A stretch of 64,000 nucleotides of DNA, from NCBI RefSeq assembly GCF_022352055.1, contig NZ_JAKRWM010000002.1:665532-729531 (forward strand), in the 5' to 3' direction. The notes under the pieces were generated by a model. It made no database searches. It worked only from the letters and a program-made list of their open reading frames with translations, and was not told where the DNA came from. This stretch comes from Cohnella mopanensis. GTDB taxonomy: Bacteria; Bacillota; Bacilli; Paenibacillales; Paenibacillaceae. Below, in pieces: positions 7,910-16,404 of the stretch; positions within the stretch are counted from its first letter, which is position 1; each line of letters starts with the position of its first letter. The position numbers and the translations under genes were made by a program.

Positions 7910-10000
7910 TCATTCAGCCAAGAATAAGTCGCCGAACGCGTTAATATCCTTGCCCGCGCCTATTCCGCTATTGAACTCCAACCATCCTTTGCGTTCATCC
8001 CCGTCATTATCGTTGACCAGCAAAGAAAATTTAATTTTCAATCCTTGTTTCACGAGTGCGGTTTTTTCGGTTAGTTCGCTCCAAGGGATGGCCATTTCAT
8101 AGATCGTTTTGTGATCTTTTCGGCTAATCGCCTGATCCACTTTAACAGACCCATCAGCACTAAAGCCCATAGGGGCAGTCCAACGCCACTGAGAAAGGCG
8201 ATTGTTATCATCCAACGCTACGCCCAATTCATGATACTCGGATGGAGCGGTTCCATCGGAATTCGTTATCGCTACCGCTATTTGCACGCTATCCCCTCGC
8301 CAAATCTCGCTACCACTCTCTTTTTGGGCATGGACATCGTCCGTCGCTTCCACAGCGATGTACAAGTTGTTCTCGTCCCACGATAAATAGCCGTTTGCGC
8401 TAGCGTCTTCTTTCCCTTTCCATCCCGCCATCTTTACATCGCTCACATCGAAGCGTACTTGATCTTTCCATTCCGCCAAGTTCCCGTCGATCTGGATCGG
8501 TTTTTGGTGCTTATGAACGAGCAGCGTATTGGACATGTCCTCCGTCGTCTGCAACAGGGTGCCCGAAGCGTTAAAGCCTTTCAGAGTCCTTTTCCCTCTA
8601 GCCAGCTCCGGGATCGTGAACGTTGCGCTTTTCCCGGGTTCTAGCTGATCCACTTGGGCAGAGAACGTTCCTTTCGACGCTTGTGCCGTTTCGTAAGCGA
8701 CTTGAAGAGAGCCGCTAAAATAGCTTGGAGATCGGTTCGTTATTTGCAAATGCGTTTTGATTTTTTGGTCTACCGGATCCAGATATGTCGCGAAACTCTC
8801 GCTCAAAGGAGCGATGACGTTTACGTTAATGGCAAAGCCAGGTCCCCCCTCAACACTCTGACCCGGAGTAACGACAAGCGAATAATTCCCTTGATCCAAG
8901 CCTGTGGGAACTTGTACGCGAAACGACTGATCGCCTTCATTGCTGCCCAGCGACCAGCCTTCCGGCAAAGTAACGATGAACTGATTATCCGCAACATCGC
9001 GGATATATCCTGGCGGTATTGTAAGGTCGAATGGATCTCCGGAAACGGCCACAATTCCCGCGTCCTCAGGCAACTGGCCGATGGGAGGACGACTTCTCAC
9101 ATTCCACAAAAAGTGCGATACTCGTTCGACGATCTCGTCTTTATATTTCGCGTTTTTGTAGTCATGACCGGCGCCTTCCATCGTGAACAGATTATGATAA
9201 ATTCCATTTCTCGCTAATGAATCACTCAATTCCAAGCTCTGTTGATAAGGGATTAACGTGTCTATCGTTCCGTGCACGATCAAGACGGGAGGCAAATGGG
9301 GTTGAACGTTATCGTCTAGCGATCCGCCGTATAAGTCCACGATACCGAAAATCGACTTCACGATAGAAGGATCGCTCTTCAAATAGGCATTGGCAAAATT
9401 AATCGAGAGATGGCCTCCGGCAGAATCCCCGCCGATTGCTAAATGACCCGCGTCCAGACCATACGTTGCCGCATTGTTGTTGATCCATCCGATTACGTCG
9501 CGTATATCCTCGTAATCGTCAGAGAGCGTTTGCGTAATGTTGGATAACGGATCTTTTTTGAGTCGATAATTCATCGATAGGACGACATATCCCCGCTTCG
9601 CCAGCTCCGTGGAAATAGTTGCGCCATCGGCTTTGCTCCCTTCCTTGTACCCTCCTCCATGAATGAAGATGAATATAGGCCTCATCTTATTGTTGTCGTT
9701 CGTAGGCGTATACAAATCCAATTTCAAGGCTTCTTCGGTATCCGTTTCATTCTTCTTGCTCGCATAAACAATATCTCTTTGTACCGCAACGTCGTACAAG
9801 GGATCCAAGTAACTGATCTTGCTTCGTTCATGGTTAACGGTTGTATGGATCGGTCGCGCGTTACTCCCTATCGTATCGTAGGATAGGGCTTTCGGCTCTG
9901 AATCTTCGAGAAGGGTTTTGCTCCCCTGACGATGATTCAACAGCCAGATACCAAGAACAATCAATAATATCGGAAGCATATAAAAAATTTTCTTTTTCAT
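7910..10000 (-). CDS. Secreted alpha/beta-hydrolase (BD-FAE/esterase-lipase type) with C-terminal CBM9-like domain
   Basis: About 696 residues from ATG 10000, which follows AAGGAGG by 8 bases; a longer in-frame ATG at 10033 would place the ribosome binding site inside the gene. An N-terminal hydrophobic segment (residues 4-21) makes it secreted or membrane-tethered. The hydrolase domain (about 65-290) has the oxyanion motif HGGG (114-117), nucleophile Ser193 in GDSAGG, Asp247 in 'HGTID' and His279 in 'GAGHDY'. A beta-rich middle (about 310-500) is followed by a CBM9-like/DOMON sugar-binding domain (about 510-696: 'IDGNLAEWKD', 'YLSWDENNLYIAVEATDD', 'RGDSVQIAV'). Esterases of this class deacylate plant polysaccharides or small esters, and the binding domain points to a carbohydrate substrate. 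It is transcribed alone. Confidence 0.88.
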   Translation of the reverse strand: MKKKIFYMLPILLIVLGIWLLNHRQGSKTLLEDSEPKALSYDTIGSNARPIHTTVNHERSKISYLDPLYDVAVQRDIVYASKKNETDTEEALKLDLYTPTNDNNKMRPIFIFIHGGGYKEGSKADGATISTELAKRGYVVLSMNYRLKKDPLSNITQTLSDDYEDIRDVIGWINNNAATYGLDAGHLAIGGDSAGGHLSINFANAYLKSDPSIVKSIFGIVDLYGGSLDDNVQPHLPPVLIVHGTIDTLIPYQQSLELSDSLARNGIYHNLFTMEGAGHDYKNAKYKDEIVERVSHFLWNVRSRPPIGQLPEDAGIVAVSGDPFDLTIPPGYIRDVADNQFIVTLPEGWSLGSNEGDQSFRVQVPTGLDQGNYSLVVTPGQSVEGGPGFAINVNVIAPLSESFATYLDPVDQKIKTHLQITNRSPSYFSGSLQVAYETAQASKGTFSAQVDQLEPGKSATFTIPELARGKRTLKGFNASGTLLQTTEDMSNTLLVHKHQKPIQIDGNLAEWKDQVRFDVSDVKMAGWKGKEDASANGYLSWDENNLYIAVEATDDVHAQKESGSEIWRGDSVQIAVAITNSDGTAPSEYHELGVALDDNNRLSQWRWTAPMGFSADGSVKVDQAISRKDHKTIYEMAIPWSELTEKTALVKQGLKIKFSLLVNDNDGDERKGWLEFNSGIGAGKDINAFGDLFLAE

Positions 10001-10201
10001 TAGGCCAACCTCCTTATTGCCATGTGGATTCATTCTTAATGGGATGTGTAATAAAATGACAAATTTAATTCATTTTAGAATGAATAAGTACTCTCAACAA
10101 CGAAGTATTCTTGGTTTATTAAGAGCAATATTACGCATCGATTGTATAACCAATCAGGGCAAGGAGTTTCAGTCTTTCTTGCAGACCGGATCTTATAACA
10201 C

Positions 10202-10259
10202 TTGACTTAAACAGTGATAACCATTATCATTATCTCGATATTGATAATCATTATCAATA
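10202..10259 (+). promoter_or_regulatory. Promoter overlapped by two Fur boxes, controlling the haem operon
   Basis: TTGACT (10202-10207), a 17-bp spacer and TATCAT (10225-10230) make a good sigma-A promoter. Within it TGATAACCATTATCA (10215-10229) is a 7-1-7 Fur-type palindrome with one mismatch. Just downstream ATTGATAATCATTATCAAT (10240-10258) is a perfect 9-1-9 palindrome fitting the Fur consensus. Binding of Fe-Fur to both would block the -10 region and the transcription start. The rest of 10001-10201 is AT-rich, and I see no gene there. Confidence 0.88.
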
Positions 10260-10304
10260 AAAGAACGTACCAACAAGATCATTACATACTCGGAGGGAAA
10301 GACA

Positions 10305-11330
10305 TTGAAAAAATTATTATCGTTATTACTCATTGCCATGATTGCTGTACTGACTGCGTGCTCGTCTAATACAGCCAACAACGGTTCGAACGAAGCAGCT
10401 AGTCCAACAGCGAGCAGCAATTCTGCAAGTAACGAAGCAGCCACTGAAACGAATAACGCCGAGGAAGCTAGCGTTGAATACAGTTTGGAAAACGATGGAA
10501 TCGATGAAACGGCATTCAAAGACGCGTTAAGCCAATTACCAGCGGAAGTGCCGGAGAGAGTCGTGACGACATCCGTACCCTTAACGGAGATGCTGCACTT
10601 GCTGGGGATAACTCCTGTTGGAGTGCCAACCTCAACCAACCCGATTCCTGCCGATTTTGATTCCATTCAACGGATCGGTTCGCCGATGCAGCCGGATCTT
10701 GAAGTCGTAACGAAGCTAAAACCGGACTTGCTGCTAGGAGCAGAATCTCTCCGGAGCACGTTGGACAAGAGCGTGGAAGGACTGAACTTGAAAACAGCTT
10801 ATTTAAAAACTGAATCTTTCGATGATCTGAAGCTCAGTTTTAAGGTGCTCGGAACTTATTTTAACAAAGTAGATGAGATGAACGCGGTACTGACAACGAT
10901 CTTGAATAAAGAAAACGACTTGATCACGTTAACCAAAGGAAAAGAAACCCCGAAAGTCATGCTTATGATCGGAACGTCGGATTCCTTCATGGTAATGAGC
11001 GATCGTTCTTACTTGGGTAGCCTGGTGAAGAAGCTTGGCGCTGATAATATCGCCAACTCTGTTCTGAAAGTGACAGATACCTACTCGCCAATCAACATGG
11101 AGAACGTCGTTGCCGCAGATCCAGACGTTATACTCGTTCTAGCTTCAGGGGATCATGGCGCGTCAGTAGATAAGTTCGAGATGGAAGTTAAAAGCAATGA
11201 TACTTGGACCAAGCTTTCCGCGTACAAAAATGACAAAATTCATATTCTTGATTACAGCGTTTTCGGCGTAACTTCGATCAATAACGTGGAAACGGCATTA
11301 ACTCAAATCGCAAATTACTTCTATGAATAA
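10305..11330 (+). CDS. Haem-binding ABC transporter lipoprotein (IsdE-like, cluster of Fe/B12 binding proteins)
   Basis: 341 residues. Lipoprotein signal peptide with lipobox LTAC (Cys19), then a Ser/Asn/Glu-rich linker to about residue 75. The binding fold begins 'PERVVTTSVPLTEMLHLLGITPVGVPTS', which closely follows the pattern of staphylococcal IsdE, as does 'RIGSPMQPDLEVVTKLKPDLLL'. IsdE binds haem iron through a Met and a His. The equivalents here look to be Met128 (GSPMQPD) and His284 (SGDHGAS). The TTG start at 10305 is set by CGGAGGG (10291-10297). It is first in a Fur-regulated operon with permease, ATPase and a haem-degradation-type protein, which supports haem rather than siderophore as ligand. 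Confidence 0.85.
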   Translation: MKKLLSLLLIAMIAVLTACSSNTANNGSNEAASPTASSNSASNEAATETNNAEEASVEYSLENDGIDETAFKDALSQLPAEVPERVVTTSVPLTEMLHLLGITPVGVPTSTNPIPADFDSIQRIGSPMQPDLEVVTKLKPDLLLGAESLRSTLDKSVEGLNLKTAYLKTESFDDLKLSFKVLGTYFNKVDEMNAVLTTILNKENDLITLTKGKETPKVMLMIGTSDSFMVMSDRSYLGSLVKKLGADNIANSVLKVTDTYSPINMENVVAADPDVILVLASGDHGASVDKFEMEVKSNDTWTKLSAYKNDKIHILDYSVFGVTSINNVETALTQIANYFYE

Positions 11331-11346
11331 ACAGAGGAGATAGCAG

Positions 11347-12336
11347 GTGACTAATACATCTCGTAGCTGGACGATCGTAATCATCACGTTCTTGCTTGCA
11401 ATCGTTGCTGCGATTATCGCCATCGGCTTGGGTAGCGTGTCCATTTCGATACCAGACATCTTGCGAACGATCTTCACTTCATCGTCCGAAGCGGTGAACG
11501 ATACGATCATCTGGGACATTCGCTTGCCTCGCGTCCTCTTGGCGTTAATAATCGGCGCGAATATCGCGATCTCGGGCGCGCTATTGCAAGGCGTTATGGG
11601 TAATCCCTTAGCTGATCCGGGTTTAACTGGCGTAACCAGCGGTGCGGCTGCATGCGTGCTGATTATCATGCTCGCCTTGCCGGAATATACGCAATTCATT
11701 CCGGTTGCAGCGTTCGTCGGGGGGCTCGTCGCTTCCTCTATCGTCTATGCGCTGGCATGGAGACGGAACGGAATTTCGCCGATAACGATCATCTTATCGG
11801 GCGTGGCCGTGAATGCCTTATGCGGCGGAATCATCGGCTGGTTATCGATCATGTTTAGCGATCGACTTCCCGCGGCGGTTCAGTGGCTTAACGGTAGTCT
11901 CGCGGCAAAAGGCAACAATGCCTTGTACATGGTACTCCCATACGCCATCGGGGGTTGGATTCTATCGATTTTCGCTATCCGTAAAGCTAATATTATTCGG
12001 CTGGGCGATCAGGTAGCCTCTAATCTCGGAGAGAACGTAAACCGAATCCGTATTCTGTTGAGCTTGTTAGCCGTATTTCTAGCGGCGATATCCGTAGCAG
12101 CTATCGGAATGGTCGGATTTGTCGGCCTCGTCGTACCGCATATGGCTAGACTGCTGGTAGGCTCCGATTACAAGTTCATGTTGCCCATGAGCATGGGGCT
12201 TGGCGCGCTTGTCCTGTTAATAGCGGATACTGGGGGACGTATCCTGTTCTCGCCTCTGGATATTCCGGCAGGCATTCTAATGGCAGTTATCGGAGCACCG
12301 TATTTTTTATACCTGATGAGAAGGCGGACATTCTAA
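11347..12336 (+). CDS. FecCD-family permease of the haem importer
   Basis: 329 residues, mostly hydrophobic, with the spacing of the FecCD/BtuC permeases. Family motifs are 'DIRLPRVLLALIIGANIAISGALLQGVMGNPLADPGLTGVTSGA' near the N-terminus and 'GMVGFVGLVVPHMARLLVGSDYKFMLPMSMGLGALVLLIADTGGRI' near the C-terminus, the latter including the ATPase coupling region. The start is GTG 11347 after AGAGGAGA, 16 bp behind the lipoprotein stop. Acts as a homodimer in the membrane with the ATPase that follows. Confidence 0.93.
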   Translation: MTNTSRSWTIVIITFLLAIVAAIIAIGLGSVSISIPDILRTIFTSSSEAVNDTIIWDIRLPRVLLALIIGANIAISGALLQGVMGNPLADPGLTGVTSGAAACVLIIMLALPEYTQFIPVAAFVGGLVASSIVYALAWRRNGISPITIILSGVAVNALCGGIIGWLSIMFSDRLPAAVQWLNGSLAAKGNNALYMVLPYAIGGWILSIFAIRKANIIRLGDQVASNLGENVNRIRILLSLLAVFLAAISVAAIGMVGFVGLVVPHMARLLVGSDYKFMLPMSMGLGALVLLIADTGGRILFSPLDIPAGILMAVIGAPYFLYLMRRRTF

Positions 12337-12337
12337 T

Positions 12338-13117
12338 ATGTTTACTGTAGATTCCATTTCAATTCGGTATGAGAAGAAGAGCGTAATTCGCGATTTTTCG
12401 TTTTCCGTAAAGCAAGGAGAGGTCGTATCCATCATCGGACCGAACGGTTCGGGCAAATCTACGTTACTTAAAGCCGTTTCGCGGCTTATTCCTTATCATG
12501 AGGGAACGGTAGAGCTCGAAGGGACGAATTTGAGCGCGATGAGCTCTAAGCAAGTTGCCCGTAAAATGTGTATGCTTAGCCAGAAAAACCAAGCGCCGAA
12601 CGATATGACCGTCATCGATCTCGTCTCGTATGGCAGGTACCCGCACAAAAAATGGTTTGAGAAGCTCAATCAAGAGGACAATGAGATCGTCAAATGGGCG
12701 CTGGATAAGACTCATCTGGCAGAGTATAAAGATCGAACGATTTCTTCTTTGTCCGGCGGCGAAGCGCAGAGAGCATGGATTGCCATGGCACTCGCGCAAC
12801 GTCCCAAAATATTGTTACTGGATGAGCCTACGACGTATCTTGATATTTCTCACCAATATGAAGTGCTTGAGCTCGTACGTGCGCTGAACAAGGAAATGGG
12901 AATGACCATCTTGATGGTGCTTCATGATCTTAATCATGCTTCGTCTTATAGCGATCAAATCGTAGTCGTGCAAGCCGGCGAGAAGGCGATGAGCGGTACG
13001 CCTAACGAAGTGATGACGACGGACATGATTCGGCACATTTACCGGATGGACGCAGAGATTCAATATTATTCACCGGACAATAAACCACGCATTCATCTGA
13101 TCAGTCCCGCGAGATAG
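12338..13117 (+). CDS. ABC transporter ATP-binding protein of the haem importer (FecE/HmuV type)
   Basis: 259 residues. Walker A GPNGSGKST, signature 'LSGGEAQRAWIAMALAQ', Walker B 'ILLLDEPTTYLD' and switch His in 'MVLHDLNHA', all intact. It starts one base after the permease stop, so it is translationally coupled to it. It energises uptake by the preceding permease. Confidence 0.94.
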   Translation: MFTVDSISIRYEKKSVIRDFSFSVKQGEVVSIIGPNGSGKSTLLKAVSRLIPYHEGTVELEGTNLSAMSSKQVARKMCMLSQKNQAPNDMTVIDLVSYGRYPHKKWFEKLNQEDNEIVKWALDKTHLAEYKDRTISSLSGGEAQRAWIAMALAQRPKILLLDEPTTYLDISHQYEVLELVRALNKEMGMTILMVLHDLNHASSYSDQIVVVQAGEKAMSGTPNEVMTTDMIRHIYRMDAEIQYYSPDNKPRIHLISPAR

Positions 13118-13155
13118 AGCGATTATTGACAATCACCAACTTGGAGGTATAACGA

Positions 13156-13650
13156 ATGAAAAAGCCTGTTGATGTAGAGAAGAACAAAGAAAACTACTTA
13201 CGGTTTATCGAGGATCGCAAAAATGTGATCTTGAGTTTGATCGATGATGAGGGAAAGCCTTTTATTAGTTATGCGCCTTTCGTTAAGAAAGACGGCAAAT
13301 TCTATATTTATATTAGTAAAATTGCCGATCATTATCGATTTATGGAAAATAACGAATTCGTCGATGCCCTTCTTATCGCCGACGAGTCGGCAACGAATAA
13401 CAAATTCGCAACGGAAAGAGCGCGTTGGAGTTGTACTTCGAGCAATATCGGCAACGACGGGCACGAGGATATTTTTGAATTGTTCAATGTTATCCATGGA
13501 GAAGCCATGATGAAGCTGCTGCGCGGATTGGATTTCTCGCTGTTTGAATTGGTTCCGCTGCATGGGCGATATGTCGTAGGCTTCGGTTTGGCATTCGATC
13601 TGGATGTGGAAGCTAACCTATTTAATCATGTTGTGATCGACAAAAAATAA
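13156..13650 (+). CDS. HugZ/HutZ-like haem-utilisation protein (PNPOx-like fold)
   Basis: 164 residues. The start 'RFIEDRKNVILSLIDDEGKPFISYAPFVKKDGKFYIYISKIADHYRFM' is the split-barrel pyridoxamine-phosphate-oxidase-like domain used by HugZ-type haem oxygenases and by HutZ. The C-terminal 'LVPLHGRYVVGFGLAFDLD' matches the family ending in which a conserved His region binds haem. ATG 13156 follows TTGGAGG. Its place directly after a Fur-controlled haem importer suggests cytosolic haem degradation or storage to release iron. Not all HugZ-like proteins have proven oxygenase activity. Confidence 0.82.
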   Translation: MKKPVDVEKNKENYLRFIEDRKNVILSLIDDEGKPFISYAPFVKKDGKFYIYISKIADHYRFMENNEFVDALLIADESATNNKFATERARWSCTSSNIGNDGHEDIFELFNVIHGEAMMKLLRGLDFSLFELVPLHGRYVVGFGLAFDLDVEANLFNHVVIDKK

Positions 13651-13670
13651 TACCAAGGAGCTGACCGGGG

Positions 13671-14117
13671 ATGTCCTTCTCTATCGTGTTACCCATCTGG
13701 CAAGCGCTGCAGGAACGATTCCACAAAACCGTGAAAGCATTGCCGGAACAGGACTTGAGCCTGCGATTAGGATCTTCATCCATTGAATCGATGCTTCGCC
13801 ACAATGCGGAAGTAGAGTTTATTTTCGCGGAATGGTTTTTCGGCAAATCTATTCCGGAAGAAATGAAGAAGTTCGTAAAACGCGGAGAAGACGGTGATGA
13901 CACATTGCTTACGAAAGATGAGCTGGTTGATCTTCTGGCCGCTTCGAATTCGCATCTCATTGAAGCCATGCGCGAGCTCCCGGAAGAAGCTTGGCATAAT
14001 CGAGTCGAAACTTCCATGGGAGCATCGACGCCTTTGGAAGCCGTAGGCAGGCTTATGTACCATACGGGAATTCATTCCGGGCAAATATCGCTTATTCAGA
14101 AAAATGCCCGAAGCTAA
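13671..14117 (+). CDS. DinB/YfiT-fold protein (putative metal-dependent enzyme)
   Basis: 148 residues of a four-helix-bundle DinB-type protein. The metal triad is visible as His44 ('MLRHNAEVEF') and His131/His135 ('YHTGIHSGQI'). ATG 13671 follows AAGGAG 21 bp after the HugZ-like gene, and a terminator comes next, so it is the last gene of the haem operon. DinB-fold proteins include thiol-dependent transferases and proteins of unknown function. A link to haem or oxidative chemistry is inferred only from position. Confidence 0.8.
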   Translation: MSFSIVLPIWQALQERFHKTVKALPEQDLSLRLGSSSIESMLRHNAEVEFIFAEWFFGKSIPEEMKKFVKRGEDGDDTLLTKDELVDLLAASNSHLIEAMRELPEEAWHNRVETSMGASTPLEAVGRLMYHTGIHSGQISLIQKNARS

Positions 14118-14143
14118 TCTATGTAAAATAGAGTTATGGAAAG

Positions 14144-14177
14144 GAGAGTAGGCGAGTTAGGCCTAGCTCTCTTTTTT
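14144..14177 (+). terminator. Rho-independent terminator of the haem operon
   Basis: GAGAGTAGGC (14144-14153) and GCCTAGCTCTC (14161-14171) form a stem with a one-base bulge and a short loop, followed by six T. It lies 26 bp past the DinB-type gene stop. Confidence 0.85.
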
Positions 14178-14643
14178 GGCATATGTCATGATTAGAATTG
14201 CATGGTCTCATAGGACTATATACAGGGTGATAGATTCGTGATATTGTACTGATTGATATTAACGGAAAACGTTTTACGACGTTAAATTCTTTAATTAAAA
14301 ATATTAAAATTTTTTACATTTTTACAATATAATAGTTTAATAGTTCGTAGTTTTATGCTATTATTTGTCTATATTCATCGCCGACAGCATTGTATAAGGT
14401 GATATTCTTGCAAATTATTGCAAGTCGCCTTCCTAAACTCTCCGATTCCGTAATTCACTTCTTAGTAGAGCGGCTTACTCTCCAGAACCACTACAAAATC
14501 CACAAATTTCAGCATCTGGTCAACTCAAAAGGGACTCTAATGATAGAGTTTTATAGATTTACATCGATTAGGGGGAAGATGACAAATCGATTTATCCTGT
14601 AAAAACGATATATTCCGAACGACGTAGACAATGAGGTGATGCG
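14178..14643 (+). promoter_or_regulatory. Long AT-rich leader of the NRPS/PKS operon with two palindromes
   Basis: No gene is evident in these 466 bases. A near-palindrome GGAAAACGTTTTAC (14264-14277, core AAAACGTTTT) resembles a CcpA/LacI-type cre site. TATAAT at 14328-14333 is a possible -10, but its -35 (TTAAAA, 18 bp upstream) is poor. CTTGCAA-ATTA-TTGCAAG (14407-14424) is a perfect 7-bp inverted repeat some 75 bp further on, suitable for a dimeric regulator. The untranslated leader would then be about 300 nt. The functional assignments are inferred. Confidence 0.45.
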
Positions 14644-16404
14644 TTGTCGTTTAAGGAGCTTATTTCTCGAAGCATCTTGAACCGTTCTGCCAAGGATTCA
14701 CGCCGATATTTGCTTATGGCGGTTATGACAGCGCTTGGCGGTGCTTTGGCTGACATGGCCATAGCTTTGTCGATCATGCGATTGGCAGATGCCGGATTAT
14801 CCGGGGATGAGAATACCGCCATTCGGATGTCGATTTACATGGCGGCCGCGGTTCTTGTCGGTTTTCTGTTGAAGTTCACGATGAAGGCGGCTGCGACGCG
14901 ATTCGGTGCGAATACCGCTTATAAGTTGCGCTCGTCGTTGTTCGCTCATATGGCGAAAATAAAGCAATCCGAAGCGGAATCCCGCCACGCGGGTGATTGG
15001 ATGTCCGTTCTATCCAATGATGCGTTCGCGGTCGAGCAATTTTTTACTTATCATTTATGCAATTTGTTATTTCACCCCATTATGGCGACAGGCACTTTTG
15101 TTTTTTTGTTGCTGTTGCAATGGAAGCTTGTTTTGCTTTGCTGCTTAATTATGCCGCTATCGCTCCTAATTTCATGGCAATTAGGCAAGCCGATTATTCG
15201 GAAATCGCAGCAATTGCAAGAGATCGAAGGGGCGATCAACTCCCAAATCCAGGATGCCGTGATCGGGCAGGCTTTGATTAAGTCCTACGAAAGGCAGAAT
15301 TGGCTGAGGGAACGGTTCGAACGTATTTTGAAGACGGGCCTGTTCAAAAGCTTTGATTTGGAACGGCAAAGGTCGTTCATCATACCGTGGCAAATCCTAC
15401 TGCAAACGCTTCCATTTGCGTTTTGTATTCTTTATGGAGGCTGGCTAGCTATCCATGGCGATATGCGTCCGGCGGCACTGCTTGCTTTCATCTATCTGTT
15501 GGGCTATTGCATTCAATCCGCTTCCGCGCTGCCAGAGCTGATAGGACAACTGTTTGTTGCGACAGGTGCGGTTAGGCGGCTGAATCAGATCATGGACTAT
15601 CAAACGGAAGAAGGTACGGGAACGTCATTGGCCGATACCGAGGATCGGACAAGTCCGAATGAGAGCGAAAGCGTCATTTCATTCAACGAAGTAAATTTTC
15701 AATACGCGGGCCGCTCAGTGCTTGCCCTCAACGATATTTCTTATGAAGTCCGGAAAGGCCAATTCGTTGCGATCGTTGGGCCGAGCGGTTCCGGAAAGAG
15801 TACGATCATGAAGTTATTAAGCAAGCTATATGAACCGAATAGAGGAGAAATTCGGTTATTTGGAAAGTCGTTAGCCGATTACAATCCGCAGGCAGCTCGC
15901 TCCATGATTTCATTCGTGAAGCAACATACGTTCTTGTTCCCGGGCACGATCTTGGACAACATCAGGCATGGCAAACCGCTTGCGACGGATAAGGAAGTGG
16001 TCGAAGCGAGCGTAGCCGCAGGGGCAGACTCGTTTATTCAACAGCTTCCCGATAGTTACCTGACGCAGATTGGCGAGAGGGGAGCGGGATTATCCGGTGG
16101 GCAGATGCAGAGGATTGCCATTGCGCGCGCGTTGTTGAAGGAAGCTCCGATCGTTGTTTTTGACGAACCGACCTCCGCGCTGGATGGAGAGTCGGAAGCG
16201 ATTATTCAAGAGACGCTTCGGCAAGTTCGAAGGCAAAAAACCATTATCGTTATCGCTCATCGATTGTCTACGGTTCAAGACGCGGATCTCATCCTGGTGA
16301 TGGACCAAGGCCGCATAGTCGAGTCGGGAACGCATGAACAATTAATGCGGCATAGCGGGCTATATTCCGGCTTGTATCAAAACTTATTAGAAGGTGTCTC
16401 CTAA
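14644..16404 (+). CDS. ABC exporter half-transporter, subunit A (TMD-NBD fusion)
   Basis: 586 residues: a six-helix ABC_membrane domain (about 20-310) fused to an ATPase. Walker A GPSGSGKST (about 379-387), signature 'LSGGQMQRIAIARALL' (about 484), Walker B with catalytic Glu 'VVFDEPTSALD', and H-loop 'VIAHRLS'. The start is a TTG at 14644 preceded by GAGGTG. Its stop overlaps the next ATG by one base, so the two probably form a heterodimer. As first genes of the biosynthetic operon they most likely export the lipopeptide or confer self-protection. Confidence 0.9.
   Translation: MSFKELISRSILNRSAKDSRRYLLMAVMTALGGALADMAIALSIMRLADAGLSGDENTAIRMSIYMAAAVLVGFLLKFTMKAAATRFGANTAYKLRSSLFAHMAKIKQSEAESRHAGDWMSVLSNDAFAVEQFFTYHLCNLLFHPIMATGTFVFLLLLQWKLVLLCCLIMPLSLLISWQLGKPIIRKSQQLQEIEGAINSQIQDAVIGQALIKSYERQNWLRERFERILKTGLFKSFDLERQRSFIIPWQILLQTLPFAFCILYGGWLAIHGDMRPAALLAFIYLLGYCIQSASALPELIGQLFVATGAVRRLNQIMDYQTEEGTGTSLADTEDRTSPNESESVISFNEVNFQYAGRSVLALNDISYEVRKGQFVAIVGPSGSGKSTIMKLLSKLYEPNRGEIRLFGKSLADYNPQAARSMISFVKQHTFLFPGTILDNIRHGKPLATDKEVVEASVAAGADSFIQQLPDSYLTQIGERGAGLSGGQMQRIAIARALLKEAPIVVFDEPTSALDGESEAIIQETLRQVRRQKTIIVIAHRLSTVQDADLILVMDQGRIVESGTHEQLMRHSGLYSGLYQNLLEGVS

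Noticed and set aside
14390..14602. Small 70-codon ORF in the NRPS leader
   Set aside because: TTG start without a ribosome binding site, no recognisable sequence, and it overlaps the inverted repeat; probably chance in an AT-rich region.
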